Below, one piece after another: positions 47,290 to 56,239 of a stretch of DNA of 56,239 bases; within the stretch, counting starts at the first letter, position 1; every line of letters begins with the position of its first letter. A program made the translations under genes and the position numbers. The notes beneath the pieces are model-generated. The model was not told the origin of the DNA. It saw only the letters and a program-made list of their open reading frames with translations, and ran no database searches. Source of the stretch: Sporosarcina ureae (GTDB taxonomy: Bacteria > Bacillota > Bacilli > Bacillales_A > Planococcaceae); contig NZ_JARIEA010000007.1 in the NCBI RefSeq assembly GCF_029267015.1, forward strand, positions 1 through 56,239, read 5' to 3'.

Positions 47290-48189
47290 CTAGTTTTTCG
47301 GCGAATATTCGATGCCGTCTACCTGTTCTCCGATGATCACCAATTTGGACGGGATTTGCATGTATTCCGGTATCCAGTTGACCATGCCATAAGCGTATTG
47401 GAATAAATGCGAATACCGCGTATCTTCGAGCTGGATATACCCTTTCATGCGATAGACACTTTCCGGTAATGTGCGAACCCAGTCTTCAAAATGTCGTTGG
47501 TTGATTGGTGTATCAAACGACAGCACTTTTGAATCAAGCGGCAATCCACTACCTGACGTGATCGGCTGTTTCGGTGCCGCCACATTCACCATTTTCTCAA
47601 TATAGCTGAAGTCGACTTTTGCGTTGACGGCCTGGACGAGCGGTGCGTGACTATTGAACTGTGTCACTTGCATCGTCACGAAAGCCAATTGATTGTCCGT
47701 TAGCAAATCCGTTTTATTGAGCACCATGAAGTGGGCGTGACGGATCTGTTCAAGGAATAATGCTTGTATACGTGGTGAGAGCTTGTCACGGTCGACCCAG
47801 CGCTTCGCGTCTACTACGGTGACAATTCCCTTGAAGTCTAGTTTCTCTGCGAACAACGGCGAGTATACAGCGTCCAACGCTTCTACCGGGTGAGCGGCAC
47901 CTGTCGTTTCAATGAACAGCACGTCAATCTCCGGATAATCCGCGAGTAAACCTTGCAGTTGCGCTTCCGTAGATTCGGCACCCGTACAGCAAATACAGCC
48001 ATTCAACAATTCTTTTAACGGAACGTCCCCTGCATCTTCAACGATTTGACTGTCAATATTCAGTTCTCCGAATTCATTCATTAGAACAGCCGGTTGTCTT
48101 CCGGACTTCTTTACTTGGTCTACAAGATTAACGAGTAGTGAAGTCTTGCCGCTTCCTAGAAAGCCGCTGAGTAAATATACATCGATCAT
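47290..48189 (-). CDS. CobW/COG0523-family G3E GTPase
   Basis: A 299-residue metallochaperone-type GTPase. It has Walker A GFLGSGKTSLL at the N-terminus, the metal-binding CxCC motif in GCICCTGAES, FIETTGAAHP (Walker B region) and the guanine-specificity NKTD. The CobW C-terminal domain is present (DTPINQRHFEDWVRTLPE). Family members insert Zn or Co, so a zinc-homeostasis role is likely but no Zur box was recognised. ATG at 48189 preferred, with AAAGGATG 8 bases upstream. Confidence 0.9.
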   Translation of the reverse strand: MIDVYLLSGFLGSGKTSLLVNLVDQVKKSGRQPAVLMNEFGELNIDSQIVEDAGDVPLKELLNGCICCTGAESTEAQLQGLLADYPEIDVLFIETTGAAHPVEALDAVYSPLFAEKLDFKGIVTVVDAKRWVDRDKLSPRIQALFLEQIRHAHFMVLNKTDLLTDNQLAFVTMQVTQFNSHAPLVQAVNAKVDFSYIEKMVNVAAPKQPITSGSGLPLDSKVLSFDTPINQRHFEDWVRTLPESVYRMKGYIQLEDTRYSHLFQYAYGMVNWIPEYMQIPSKLVIIGEQVDGIEYSPKN

Positions 48190-48253
48190 AGTTGTATCAT
48201 CCTTTTCCATAGAGAACACGCGCCCAACGATTGCTGGACGCGTGTTTCTTTGA

Positions 48254-49750
48254 TTATGAGTTGATTTCTTTTAACACGACTTCTTTCGCTTTCAGCAATT
48301 GCGGATCATCATCTTTCATCTTGTCCCGTAATTTCTGCATTAAGCCGACTGTTGTATCGCCAGTCAAGATGCCTGTTTGTTCTTGTTCTAAGTCTTTCTG
48401 CAACGTTTTAACAGCTGCTGCTGTATCCGCGTCGTAGAGACCGTCTGTTTCGCCTGGGTCATAACCTACTGCTTCTAACATCTCTTCTGCCGCTTGTACG
48501 GAAGGAGAGACAAGACCTTCGTCCATCTCTTCGGATGAATCGAGGTACGGTAGGGATGCATATGAAGGATATGGCACTTTCACGTCTGGCTCAATTCCTT
48601 TTTTATGAATCCAGTTACCGTCAGGTGTTAACCATTTTGCGGTCGTTAGTTTCAAGTTCGAGCCGTCTGGTAATTGAGTCGGTGTTTGAACGGTCCCTTT
48701 ACCAAACGTCTTGACCCCTACAATTGGAATGCCTGCAGACTCTTTTAACGCACCTGCTAGGATCTCTGAAGCGGACGCACTGCCGTCATCTACGATCAAT
48801 GCCACAGGAACTGTTACTTTTTGTCCGTCAGATGAAGGGTAAGCTTCTGGTGCTTTACCTTTTTCTTCTGTCTGGAATAACACTTTGCCATTTGGAACAA
48901 ATAGATCGGAAATATCGATAGCACCGCTTAGAATACCGCCTGGATTTTGACGCACGTCAATGAGTACGCCTTCCATGCCTTTGTCGGTCATTTCATTCAA
49001 CGCTTCGAGCAATTCCTCATACGTATGTTCAGAGAACGATGTGATATTGATATGCGCGATATTGTCGTCAAGCATTTCCGCATACACCGTATTGATCGGA
49101 ATCACGTCACGGACAATTTTCACATCAAACGGATCGGATTTCTCTCCGCGTCGTACAGACAATGTCACCGTCGATCCTTTTTCCCCACGAATCAGTAAAA
49201 CCGCTTCAGAAGAAGATAGACCTTGAATACTTTCACCGTCTACCGAAAGCACAGTATCGTTTGGCAATAAACCGGCTTTTTCAGCTGGAGAGTTTTTGAT
49301 AGGTGACACAATGCTAATATAGCCGTTTGACTCTTGAATTTCTGCACCGATTCCTTCAAAACTAGAAGAGATGCTTTCATTCAATTGTTTGGCTTCTTTT
49401 TCATTCAAGTAGTCGGAGTATGGGTCGCCTAGTGAATCGACCATTCCGTTGATCGCGCCGTCAATCACGACTTGATCGTCTACTTCGTCAAAATAACTTT
49501 CTTTCAGTTGATCATATGCATCATACAGTTTCTTGAACTCTTTTCGCTCCATGCCTACTTGCTGCGGTTTGACGACTTCTACAACCTTTTCGTCACCGAC
49601 TGTCAGTGCAATGAAGGTAACCGCTGCTGTTGCTAGCACAAGGAAAAAAATGAGCATGATCAGAGAAAACGGTTTGATCCGTATATAGCGATTAGGTTTC
49701 GGCGCTTCCGGCTCTTGTTTCCCGTTCTCATGCGAATCGTTTTCGTTCAT
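48254..49750 (-). CDS. ctpA: Carboxy-terminal processing protease (S41)
   Basis: A 498-residue membrane-anchored serine protease. A basic cytoplasmic tail leads to one transmembrane helix (about 27-50). A PDZ domain follows (ISSSFEGIGAEIQESNGYIS, GLLPNDTVLSVDGESIQGL). The S41 catalytic domain has the nucleophile in VDDGSASASEILAGALKE and the Lys in FGKGTVQTPTQL. The C-terminus is a peptidoglycan-binding-type domain (GETDGLYDADTAAAVKTLQK). Adjacent deoD agrees with the B. subtilis ctpA region; CtpB is the alternative name. Confidence 0.92.
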   Translation of the reverse strand: MNENDSHENGKQEPEAPKPNRYIRIKPFSLIMLIFFLVLATAAVTFIALTVGDEKVVEVVKPQQVGMERKEFKKLYDAYDQLKESYFDEVDDQVVIDGAINGMVDSLGDPYSDYLNEKEAKQLNESISSSFEGIGAEIQESNGYISIVSPIKNSPAEKAGLLPNDTVLSVDGESIQGLSSSEAVLLIRGEKGSTVTLSVRRGEKSDPFDVKIVRDVIPINTVYAEMLDDNIAHINITSFSEHTYEELLEALNEMTDKGMEGVLIDVRQNPGGILSGAIDISDLFVPNGKVLFQTEEKGKAPEAYPSSDGQKVTVPVALIVDDGSASASEILAGALKESAGIPIVGVKTFGKGTVQTPTQLPDGSNLKLTTAKWLTPDGNWIHKKGIEPDVKVPYPSYASLPYLDSSEEMDEGLVSPSVQAAEEMLEAVGYDPGETDGLYDADTAAAVKTLQKDLEQEQTGILTGDTTVGLMQKLRDKMKDDDPQLLKAKEVVLKEINS

Positions 49751-49777
49751 TGTCTTCCCTACTTTCCAAATCCCTGC

Positions 49778-49808
49778 AAAAGACCGCTGCCAAGAGCGGT
49801 CTTTTGCT
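49778..49808 (-). terminator. Terminator of deoD
   Basis: AAAAGACCGCT (49778-49788) pairs with AGCGGTCTTTT (49795-49805) around a 6-base loop, with T-rich sequence on both strands. Confidence 0.88.
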
Positions 49809-49825
49809 AGTTTCTATCTATTCTA

Positions 49826-50530
49826 TTATTCAGCGATGGCTGCGTCTAGCGCGACTTCGATCATGTCGTTGAATGTCAATTGACGCTCTTCAGGCGTCGT
49901 GATTTCGCCCGTGATGATGTGGTCACTAACTGTAAGAACAGCAAGTGCTTTACGGCCGTAACGAGCAGCTAATGTATAGAGTGCTGCCGCTTCCATTTCA
50001 ACTGCCAGAACGCCGTGGCGTGCTAGCTCTTCATGCTGAGCATTTTCATTGTAGAAGAAGTCTTCCGTGTAGATGTTACCTACTTGCAAGTGCAAGCCTT
50101 TTTCTTTACCAGCAGTGTATGCTTTCAACAATAAGTCGAAGTCCGCTAGTGGTGCAAAACGGATCGGTCCGAATGTTACATCGTTTAGGCACGAATTCGT
50201 TGTCGCACCTTGCGCAAGGATAACGTCACGTACTTTTACGTCTTTTTGAATCGCGCCACATGTACCGACACGGATCAATTGCTGTACGCCAAACTCCTGC
50301 ATTAATTCTGTTGCGTAAATGGAGATGGATGGAACGCCCATTCCAGTACCTTGTACGGAAATGCGCTTGCCTTTGTATGTTCCTGTATAGCCAAACATAT
50401 TACGTACTTCGTTGTACTGTACTACATCTTCCAAAAATGTTTCCGCGATATATTTGGCGCGCAATGGGTCTCCTGGTAGAAGAACGGTTTCCGCGATATC
50501 GCCTAGTTTTGCATCGATATGTATACTCAT
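49826..50530 (-). CDS. deoD: Purine-nucleoside phosphorylase, DeoD type
   Basis: A 234-residue hexameric phosphorylase that cleaves purine (deoxy)ribonucleosides to base and (deoxy)ribose-1-phosphate in salvage. It starts [20 protein letters not shown], with [13 protein letters not shown], the phosphate-binding [28 protein letters not shown] and [11 protein letters not shown] with the catalytic Asp. Length matches the family. The ribosome site AAGAGG is modest. Confidence 0.97.
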   Translation of the reverse strand: MSIHIDAKLGDIAETVLLPGDPLRAKYIAETFLEDVVQYNEVRNMFGYTGTYKGKRISVQGTGMGVPSISIYATELMQEFGVQQLIRVGTCGAIQKDVKVRDVILAQGATTNSCLNDVTFGPIRFAPLADFDLLLKAYTAGKEKGLHLQVGNIYTEDFFYNENAQHEELARHGVLAVEMEAAALYTLAARYGRKALAVLTVSDHIITGEITTPEERQLTFNDMIEVALDAAIAE

Positions 50531-50607
50531 CTTTTTTTAGCCTCTTTTCACTATTTTGTTTTTATCATACAGTGTATAATGGCGAGATGCAATGAAACCC
50601 TCGCCAT

Positions 50608-50832
50608 TTACCTGCTGCACAGATCTTGATAGATTGCGTATATTTCATCAAAAGTGGTGGAACGTAAATCTTCGTCCGCCATGTCTTCGACGTAACGAGA
50701 CAATGAATCGAAATCCTCTAAGTCTTTCGGGAAACCGGCATCGAGAAACATCTTGTCCGCAAACAATGCCTTCGCGTCATCTTTTCCGCCGTTACGATAG
50801 CGTAGTGCGAAATGGTAAAAGGATCGATCCAT
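50608..50832 (-). CDS. yozE: YozE family SAM-like protein
   Basis: A 74-residue helical protein: SFYHFALRYRNGGKDDAKAL, DLEDFDSLSRYVEDM and TTFDEIYAIYQDLC match the YozE_SAM_like family. It is probably a small protein-interaction domain; function unknown. I chose the ATG at 50832 (GGAAGGTG upstream) over a GTG three codons earlier that falls inside the ribosome site. It sits 15 bases downstream of msrB, in the same direction, and is likely part of the msr operon. Confidence 0.85.
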   Translation of the reverse strand: MDRSFYHFALRYRNGGKDDAKALFADKMFLDAGFPKDLEDFDSLSRYVEDMADEDLRSTTFDEIYAIYQDLCSR

Positions 50833-50847
50833 CGCCGTCACCTTCCT

Positions 50848-51273
50848 TCACTCAAATAATCCTTTGTATTCTGTATAGCCTTCTTTATCTAAGTCTGTCG
50901 CTGGAACGAAACGTAGTGCTGCAGAGTTAATGCAGTAACGCAATCCGCCTTGCTCTTGTGGTCCATCAGGGAACACATGTCCTAGATGAGAATCTGCTGT
51001 TTTACTGCGTACTTCCGTGCGGCGCATGCCATGAGCTGTATCGAAATGCTCCGTTACTTCTACCGCTTCGATCGGCTTCGTAAAGCTTGGCCATCCGCAA
51101 CCCGCGTCGTATTTATCGTTTGAACTGAATAACGGTTTACCTGACACCACGTCTACATAAATACCATCTTCATAATGCGCGTCATATTCATTGCGAAATG
51201 GTGGTTCTGTTCCGTTTTCCTGCGTCACATGATACTGCATTTCCGTTAATTCGTTGCGTAAGTCTTTTTTCAT
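50848..51273 (-). CDS. msrB: Peptide-methionine (R)-S-oxide reductase
   Basis: A 141-residue cytosolic repair enzyme reducing Met-R-sulfoxide in proteins. Family motifs are [50 protein letters not shown] and [16 protein letters not shown], with the catalytic Cys in RYCIN. The CxxC zinc pairs found in some MsrB are absent. ATG at 51273 overlaps the msrA stop as ATGA and has GGGGGAA upstream. Confidence 0.96.
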   Translation of the reverse strand: MKKDLRNELTEMQYHVTQENGTEPPFRNEYDAHYEDGIYVDVVSGKPLFSSNDKYDAGCGWPSFTKPIEAVEVTEHFDTAHGMRRTEVRSKTADSHLGHVFPDGPQEQGGLRYCINSAALRFVPATDLDKEGYTEYKGLFE

Positions 51274-51800
51274 GAACGATTCCCCCAATTTTTTTCGATG
51301 AATCCTGCGCGTCCTGATCCAACTGAATAACGCTCGTAGTGACTTGGATTCTTTTTGTAATATTCTTGGTGATGTTCTTCGGCCGGGTAGAACTCTTTAC
51401 CTGGGAAGATATCTGTGACGATAGGCGAACTGAACTTGCCGCTGTCTTGTAATGCTTGCTTTGACTTTTCCGCTGCTTGCTGCTGTTCATCGGAGTTCGT
51501 GTAGATCGCAGTTTTGTACGACTCTCCGCGGTCGCCGAATTGTCCGCCTGCATCTGTCGGATCCATCACTTGCCAGAAAATATTCAGCAATTCTTCGTAG
51601 CTGATCACGCTGTCATCAAATTCGATACGTACCGCTTCACGGTGTCCCGTTGTATCCGTACATACTTCTTCGTATGTCGGATTGACAGTATGCCCGCCTG
51701 TATAACCACTTACTACGGAGTGGACACCGTCATATTTGTCAAAAGGCTTGACCATACACCAGAAGCACCCGCCTGCAAATGTTGCGTATTGTATTGCCAT
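51270..51800 (-). CDS. msrA: Peptide-methionine (S)-S-oxide reductase
   Basis: A 176-residue enzyme reducing Met-S-sulfoxide. The catalytic motif [20 protein letters not shown] is at the N-terminus, followed by [20 protein letters not shown] with GHREAV, and [16 protein letters not shown]. It lies directly upstream of msrB with a 4-base overlap, giving coupled repair of both sulfoxide isomers. Shine-Dalgarno AAGGAGGCAA. Confidence 0.97.
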   Translation of the reverse strand: MAIQYATFAGGCFWCMVKPFDKYDGVHSVVSGYTGGHTVNPTYEEVCTDTTGHREAVRIEFDDSVISYEELLNIFWQVMDPTDAGGQFGDRGESYKTAIYTNSDEQQQAAEKSKQALQDSGKFSSPIVTDIFPGKEFYPAEEHHQEYYKKNPSHYERYSVGSGRAGFIEKNWGNRS

Positions 51801-51813
51801 CGTTATTGCCTCC

Positions 51814-52386
51814 TTAGTTTTTCGGTATCAATACTTCCAATATAATCTCATCTTTTTCTAAATTCACTTCTTTAGCTTTGACTTGAACATCACCAGAGAT
51901 CGGTAAATCCTTCAAATCGATGAAAATTTCCTCTTCTTTTGGTCGGACAACCATCCACGATGGAAGCTCCACTGAATTTTTCAGTAATTTCAATACTGTT
52001 GAGGGTGGAATGGTCAAATGTCCTAATTCCATTGACGATTGTTTGAGAATTAAGTTTCCGTCTTCTCGTACAATCGGATCAAAATGCATCGCGAGCGGTA
52101 ATGTATGCGAGAACACCGTAAGTTCAGATGTCAACAATACATCATCACCCATTTCAAGCTCCACCGGTAACGCGCCTTTTACAGCTTTTCGTATATAGGT
52201 ATTCGCAATGCCTTCAAAATTATCTTTGGTCGTATTTAATGCCAATGTATAGCCAGCTTCATTCACCGCTTTATCTTCCGGTAGAGGGGGAGAAGCAGTG
52301 GCGCTACTGATGAGGATGATTACTCCTACGAGCACCGCCACCATTATTCCTGCCAGGCTGAAAAACGCTACTTTCCAAATATTCAT
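51814..52386 (-). CDS. ypmS: YpmS family membrane protein
   Basis: A 190-residue protein with one N-terminal transmembrane helix (FFSLAGIMVAVLVGVIILIS) and an extracellular beta-rich domain (YTLALNTTKDNFEGIANTYI, MVVRPKEEEIFIDLKDLPIS). Function unknown. The pair ypmR-ypmS is conserved in Bacillus. The start is uncertain: ATG at 52386 gives the family-like MNIWK N-terminus, whereas GTG at 52398 overlaps the ypmR stop (GTGA). Confidence 0.85.
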   Translation of the reverse strand: MNIWKVAFFSLAGIMVAVLVGVIILISSATASPPLPEDKAVNEAGYTLALNTTKDNFEGIANTYIRKAVKGALPVELEMGDDVLLTSELTVFSHTLPLAMHFDPIVREDGNLILKQSSMELGHLTIPPSTVLKLLKNSVELPSWMVVRPKEEEIFIDLKDLPISGDVQVKAKEVNLEKDEIILEVLIPKN

Positions 52387-52394
52387 CTTGTACT

Positions 52395-53198
52395 TCACTC
52401 CACTTCCAGATCAACCGCTGAACAGCCTTTAATTTCTTCCACAAAACGCTCCTCCATCAAGTCATATCCTTTACTGTTCGGATGGAAGAAGTCTGTGTGA
52501 TAAACCAGGTTTTCATTCGAATTAAATAAATCTTCCACGGGCACGAAACAAGCCATGCCGTCTTTTTCCACTTGTTCTTCGATCGACCGGTTCCAGTCTC
52601 CAATAATTTCTTCGAACTCTTGTACTTCGTCCGTTACGACGGAGAACGGATTATAGAGACCGGCTACGATGATGGGGGCATCCGGGTTGTAGAGACGAAG
52701 GACCTCAAACAACTCTTCAATTCTATTTTCAAATTTTCCAAGTGCTTTATAGAAATCCGACATCTTCATCTGCATGAAATTCCCTTTTACCACTTTCATC
52801 ACATCATTGCCGCCAATCGTAAAGACGATATAATCTGCCTGAATGACCGCTTGTTGTACATCTTCATCTTGCAATTGCTTTAAAAACTGGTCGCTGCGCC
52901 GCCCGCGTTTTGCTAAATTCACAGCGTCCACTTCCATAATGCCTTTCCATTGTTCCATGTCCGACGTCAAACGGCCGAAATATCCGCCTTCTTTGCGCTC
53001 GTCGCCAACTCCTTGTGTCAATGAATCGCCTAAGCCTAAGACATTTACGCGTCTAGGGATAAACGTTTCCGGCACAATGAATGGCTCGAACGCGACGGTT
53101 TCACGTTCCGAAAGCGTCGTCTCTTTTTGGCTAAATGGGGCCTGGCACCCTGCTAAGAACAATGAGAAGACGAAACACAGCACTAGCATTCTTCTCAT
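52395..53198 (-). CDS. ypmR: SGNH/GDSL-type lipoprotein esterase
   Basis: A 267-residue lipoprotein (signal MLVLCFVFSLFLAGC, lipobox LAGC) with an SGNH hydrolase domain. Block I is LGLGDSLTQGVGDERKEGGY with the nucleophilic Ser, block III is FTIGGNDVM, and block V is DFFHPNSKGY with the catalytic Asp and His. It probably acts as an esterase or lipase on cell-surface substrates; the substrate is unknown. ATG at 53198 has AAAGGAT upstream. It overlaps ypmS closely. Confidence 0.9.
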   Translation of the reverse strand: MRRMLVLCFVFSLFLAGCQAPFSQKETTLSERETVAFEPFIVPETFIPRRVNVLGLGDSLTQGVGDERKEGGYFGRLTSDMEQWKGIMEVDAVNLAKRGRRSDQFLKQLQDEDVQQAVIQADYIVFTIGGNDVMKVVKGNFMQMKMSDFYKALGKFENRIEELFEVLRLYNPDAPIIVAGLYNPFSVVTDEVQEFEEIIGDWNRSIEEQVEKDGMACFVPVEDLFNSNENLVYHTDFFHPNSKGYDLMEERFVEEIKGCSAVDLEVE

Positions 53199-53223
53199 AA
53201 TGTCATATCCTTTGTAGTTAGAA

Positions 53224-54060
53224 TCAGTCGGTGTAATACATGAAGCCGATTGCGCCTTCACCGGTGTGCGTACTAACAATCGGTGTTGTGAACGTCAACT
53301 TCACTTGTATACCCATTTCTTCAATCTTATTCTTCAGCGGTTCCGCCATCGCAAGTCCGTTCGCATGTGCGATCCCGACACTACGAATTACTTTCCCCGC
53401 TGTTTCCTTCTTAAACTCGTCAAACAAATAAGAGACTACTTGTTTATGGCTGCGCACCTTTGCGACCGGCGTATAGACTCCGTCTTTTAGTGACGCAATT
53501 GGCTTAATATTCATAAGCGAGCCAAACATCGCTTTCCCTTTCCCGATCCGACCGCCTTTGACCATATTATCCAGCACGTCCAGTACGACAAATAAAGAGG
53601 AACTTTTACGGACGTGATCAATGCCCTCGACAATCTCGGCTACCGTCTTGCCTTCTTCAGCGAGTCGGCATGCTTCAAGCACTTGGAAAGTCAGTGCATG
53701 TGAAATATACATCGAGTCGATTACCGTAACATCTGCTTCTGATGCACGGGCTGCTGTCTCCGCCGATTTCACTGTCCCGCTCATGCCACCAGTCATATGA
53801 ATCGAGATAATTTGCGATCCATCCGCCCCTAGTTCTTCATAGAGGTTCTGGAATACGCCGACTGCTGGTTGCGAGCTTTTCGGCAATTCTTTTGCGTCGC
53901 GCATCAAGTCGAGAAATTCATCAGGTTGCAACTCTACACCGTCAATATAAGACTTGTCATCGACGATCAGTGTTAAAGGTACCACGTGAATATTGTATTG
54001 CTCAATCAGTTCATCCGTTAAGTCTGCAGTGGAATCCGTGACGATATGAATTTTTTTCAT
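53224..54060 (-). CDS. DegV family fatty-acid-binding protein
   Basis: A 278-residue cytosolic EDD-fold protein: IHIVTDSTADLTDELIEQYN, HMTGGMSGTVKSAETAARAS, and C-terminal TTPIVSTHTGEGAIGFMYYT with the Ser and His that hold the fatty-acid carboxylate. DegV/FakB proteins present fatty acids to the kinase FakA. Shine-Dalgarno AAGGAGAT. Between ypmR and yplQ, as in Bacillus. Confidence 0.94.
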   Translation of the reverse strand: MKKIHIVTDSTADLTDELIEQYNIHVVPLTLIVDDKSYIDGVELQPDEFLDLMRDAKELPKSSQPAVGVFQNLYEELGADGSQIISIHMTGGMSGTVKSAETAARASEADVTVIDSMYISHALTFQVLEACRLAEEGKTVAEIVEGIDHVRKSSSLFVVLDVLDNMVKGGRIGKGKAMFGSLMNIKPIASLKDGVYTPVAKVRSHKQVVSYLFDEFKKETAGKVIRSVGIAHANGLAMAEPLKNKIEEMGIQVKLTFTTPIVSTHTGEGAIGFMYYTD

Positions 54061-54136
54061 GATTTCTATCTCCTTAGCGTGTGGCTTCTGCGATTTTTTT
54101 CGCTGTATTTGGTATAGTGTGATGCAGGAGGTGCTT

Positions 54137-54778
54137 ATGAGAATGGAAGAATCATTCGATTACAAGAATTTACATGAAGAACGCTGGAATGCGATCACTC
54201 ATGCGATTGGATTCTTACTCAGCATACCTGCATTGGTCTTGCTAATTCTAAAAGGTGTGAAACAAGGAACAGGCATCGCCATAACTAGCTACACGATTTT
54301 TGGCGTGTCCATGTTATTGCTATTCCTCGCAAGTACGCTACTACATAGTATGCCGGTTAAAGTGAAATCGTTTTTTGCGATTCTCGACCATTCCGCCATC
54401 TATGTACTCATTGCCGGTACGTATACACCGTTTTTGCTTATCACGTTACAAGGTGCACTTGGCTGGACGTTATTCGGCATCATCTGGGGATTGACTTTGT
54501 TTGGCATCTTGTTCAAAGTCTTTTATATTCACCGTTTCGCCAAACTGTCGCTTGCCCTTTATCTCGTTATGGGCTGGCTCATCGTCCTTGCGATCAAACC
54601 ATTATATAACGCACTGCCGCCAGAAGGCGTTTGGTTGCTCGTGATCGGTGGATTATTCTATACAGCTGGCGCGTACTTCTTCATGTCACGCCGTGTTCCG
54701 TACAATCACGCGATCTGGCACTTATTTGTCATGGCAGGCAGCGCATCGATGTTCTTTAGCGTTCTTCTCTATGTATAG
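54137..54778 (+). CDS. yplQ: Hemolysin III/YplQ-family membrane protein (PAQR)
   Basis: A 213-residue protein with seven hydrophobic helices of the hemolysin III/PAQR family. Motifs: EERWNAITHAIGFLLSIPAL, STLLHSMP, LDHSAIYVLIAGTYTPFLLI, and C-terminal PYNHAIWHLFVMAG. The conserved His and Asp are consistent with a metal-dependent membrane hydrolase. A haemolytic role is historical. The ATG at 54137 follows GCAGGAGG. TATAGT at 54113-54118 is a likely -10. It is divergent from degV. Confidence 0.9.
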   Translation: MRMEESFDYKNLHEERWNAITHAIGFLLSIPALVLLILKGVKQGTGIAITSYTIFGVSMLLLFLASTLLHSMPVKVKSFFAILDHSAIYVLIAGTYTPFLLITLQGALGWTLFGIIWGLTLFGILFKVFYIHRFAKLSLALYLVMGWLIVLAIKPLYNALPPEGVWLLVIGGLFYTAGAYFFMSRRVPYNHAIWHLFVMAGSASMFFSVLLYV

Positions 54779-54796
54779 AGGAGAACGTTATTTTTT
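54759..54796. terminator. Terminator between yplQ and dfrA
   Basis: GCGTTCTTCTCTAT pairs with ATAGAGGAGAACGTT (two G-U or mismatch positions), followed by TTTTTT. It starts inside the end of yplQ and overlaps the dfrA stop. Confidence 0.8.
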
Positions 54797-55270
54797 ATCC
54801 CAAATTTGATACGTATACGCCGTTCCGTCTTGCGCGTAATGTGGCTCGGATTTACTCGTTAATGTGTAATCCTCTTCGTATTCCGGGAAAAACGTATCAC
54901 CCGGGTAATTTTTCTCAATGACCGTCACATACAATCTGTCTGCACCGTCTGCCATTGACATTTTGAAAATTTCCGCGCCACCGATGACCATTACTTCGTC
55001 GGCATAGTCTTTCGCGAGTTTCACGGCACTATCTAGATCATGAACGACCGTTACCCCGTCCGCTTCGTAATCTTTATTGCGTGTGATGACAATATTCAAC
55101 CGACCTTTTAACGGGCGACCGATCGATTCAAACGTCTTACGTCCCATGATCATCGCCTTGCCCATCGTTTTCTCTTTGAAATACTGAAGTTCTTCCGGAA
55201 TATACCACGGCATCTCATTGTCCTTGCCGATTACTCGGCCAAGATCATGTGCCACCAATAATGAAATCAA
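54788..55270 (-). CDS. dfrA: Dihydrofolate reductase
   Basis: A 160-residue NADPH-dependent reductase regenerating tetrahydrofolate. SLLVAHDLGRVIGKDNEMPW, MIMGRKTFESIGRPLKGRLN, VVHDLDSAV, VIGGAEIFKM and FPEYEEDY give the whole DHFR fold. The TTG start at 55270 has AAAGGAGG 7 bases upstream; longer frames would run into thyA. At the usual active-site Asp (Asp27 in E. coli) the segment reads PEELQYFK, so the acid is Glu. Follows thyA by 13 bases, forming a thymidylate operon. Confidence 0.96.
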   Translation of the reverse strand: MISLLVAHDLGRVIGKDNEMPWYIPEELQYFKEKTMGKAMIMGRKTFESIGRPLKGRLNIVITRNKDYEADGVTVVHDLDSAVKLAKDYADEVMVIGGAEIFKMSMADGADRLYVTVIEKNYPGDTFFPEYEEDYTLTSKSEPHYAQDGTAYTYQIWDKK

Positions 55271-55283
55271 TGTATGTCCTCCT

Positions 55284-56225
55284 TTATACTGCGATCGGCG
55301 CTTTGATTCGTGGATGCGGATCATAGCCTTCGATCGAAATATCCTCCGTCGTCAAATCAAAGATCGACCGTCCATCGTAATTTACGTGCAACGTCGGCAT
55401 TTTTTTTGGTTCTCTCGACAATTGTTCATGCACTTGATCGATATGGTTCTGATATAAGTGTGCGTCACCTAGTGTATGGACGAATTCGCCTACTTCTAAA
55501 CCACATTCATGCGCAATTAAATGAATAAGTAACGCGTACGACGCAATGTTAAACGGGACGCCGAGGAAAACGTCCGCACTGCGTTGATAGAGCTGGCATG
55601 ATAATTTGCCGTCCGCTACGTAGAACTGGAACAGCAAGTGGCAAGGCGGTAGCGCCATATCATCCACTTCTGCAGGATTCCACGCCGTGACGATGTGGCG
55701 GCGGGAGTCCGGATTGTTTTTGATGCTGTCGATCACTTGTGCCAGCTGATCAATGACACCGTTTGCGCTGTCCCACGCTCTCCACTGCTTACCATAAACA
55801 GGTCCGAGATCACCATGCTCCTTCGCAAACTCTTCATCCGCTAAAATCTTCTCTTTAAATGAAGCGAGCTCCGCTTTATACGTAACCGCGAACTCCTCAT
55901 CTTTAAGTACACGGCGACCGAAATCCGTCATATCCGGTCCTGTATACGCTTCACTTTTCACATACCGCTCAAATGCCCATTCATCCCAAATCCCGTTACG
56001 TTCCTGAATCAATGTGCGGATATTCGTATCACCTTTTATAAACCATAGTAATTCCGAGACAATCAAACGAAACGCCGTCTTTTTTGTCGTTAATAAAGGA
56101 AACCCTTGCGCTAAATCAAAACGCATCTGATAACCGAAGACACTGTATGTCCCCGTACCCGTACGATCTCCCTTTTTTGTTCCTGTATCCAGAATATGTT
56201 GACATAGATCCAAATATTGCTTCAT
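55284..56225 (-). CDS. thyA: Thymidylate synthase
   Basis: A 313-residue folate-dependent enzyme making dTMP from dUMP and methylene-tetrahydrofolate. Motifs: [34 protein letters not shown], the catalytic Cys in [19 protein letters not shown], and [11 protein letters not shown]. It carries the about 50-residue insertion (region [19 protein letters not shown]) found in Lactobacillus and Staphylococcus ThyA but absent from the E. coli enzyme. AGGGAGCTTGAAG precedes the ATG. First gene of the thyA-dfrA operon within the window. Confidence 0.97.
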   Translation of the reverse strand: MKQYLDLCQHILDTGTKKGDRTGTGTYSVFGYQMRFDLAQGFPLLTTKKTAFRLIVSELLWFIKGDTNIRTLIQERNGIWDEWAFERYVKSEAYTGPDMTDFGRRVLKDEEFAVTYKAELASFKEKILADEEFAKEHGDLGPVYGKQWRAWDSANGVIDQLAQVIDSIKNNPDSRRHIVTAWNPAEVDDMALPPCHLLFQFYVADGKLSCQLYQRSADVFLGVPFNIASYALLIHLIAHECGLEVGEFVHTLGDAHLYQNHIDQVHEQLSREPKKMPTLHVNYDGRSIFDLTTEDISIEGYDPHPRIKAPIAV

Positions 56226-56239
56226 GCTTCAAGCTCCCT

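Noticed and set aside
48220-48252. Hairpin ACACGCG/CGCGTGT between ctpA and the CobW gene as a terminator
   Set aside because: The stem is good, but the minus-strand side lacks a T-run where ctpA transcription would end. It may be an attenuator, but I cannot support a call.

Overview
The window looks like about 56 kb from the replication-terminus region of a Planococcaceae-type Gram-positive chromosome (Sporosarcina-like, close to Bacillus). The genus is an inference from gene order and protein likeness. The left edge keeps the Bacillus block acnA-yneP-yneQ-yneR-plsY-parE-parC. The right part carries xpaC-telA, odhA-odhB, a Staphylococcus-type murG, ctpA, deoD, yozE, msrA-msrB, ypmS-ypmR, degV, yplQ, dfrA and thyA, many of which lie near the terminus in B. 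subtilis.

Layout. (1) 1-7183: end of aconitase, a 600-base intergenic stretch with two repeat elements, then the yne/plsY/par block. (2) 7.4-19.5 kb: a plus-strand catabolic operon (ADP-forming acyl-CoA synthetase, two half-size MaoC hydratases, a thiolase-fold protein without its cysteine, a DUF35 Zn-ribbon/OB partner, two unlike acyl-CoA dehydrogenases, aldehyde dehydrogenase, MFS permease, EtfBA). It reads as a CoA-dependent, retro-aldol side-chain degradation pathway. (3) 19.6-22.7 kb: a large orphan XRE-domain protein, two orphan copies of an rtp-type upstream region, and a dif-like XerCD site at 22644. (4) 22.7-28.2 kb: a double ribbon-helix-helix protein, fni, a DUF6155 protein, and modABC with a divergent molybdate regulator. 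(5) 28.3-36.7 kb: AI-2E, LytR/CpsA/Psr, CynX-like MFS, an ABC-F protein, the replication terminator protein gene rtp, two paralogous lipoproteins, a cold-shock protein and a DUF1033 protein. (6) 36.9-56.2 kb: the mostly minus-strand housekeeping block listed above.

The most notable system is a complete-looking replication-termination locus. It has an RTP homologue (33696-34061), a 17-24 bp Ter-like sequence upstream of it, two more copies of that sequence in opposite orientation at about 21.8 and 22.15 kb, and the dif-like site just inside the resulting pocket. Coding strand bias switches at the dif-like site: 17 of 19 genes to its left are on plus, and 28 of 36 to its right are on minus.

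The second notable signal is a dispersed intergenic element found four times (around 394, 28176, 38797 and 46225). Each copy has seven variants of a CGCTCATAG-type 9-mer at 20-21 bp spacing, with a core of 133-134 bp and the same order of variants. I cannot say from sequence alone whether either system has been described before.
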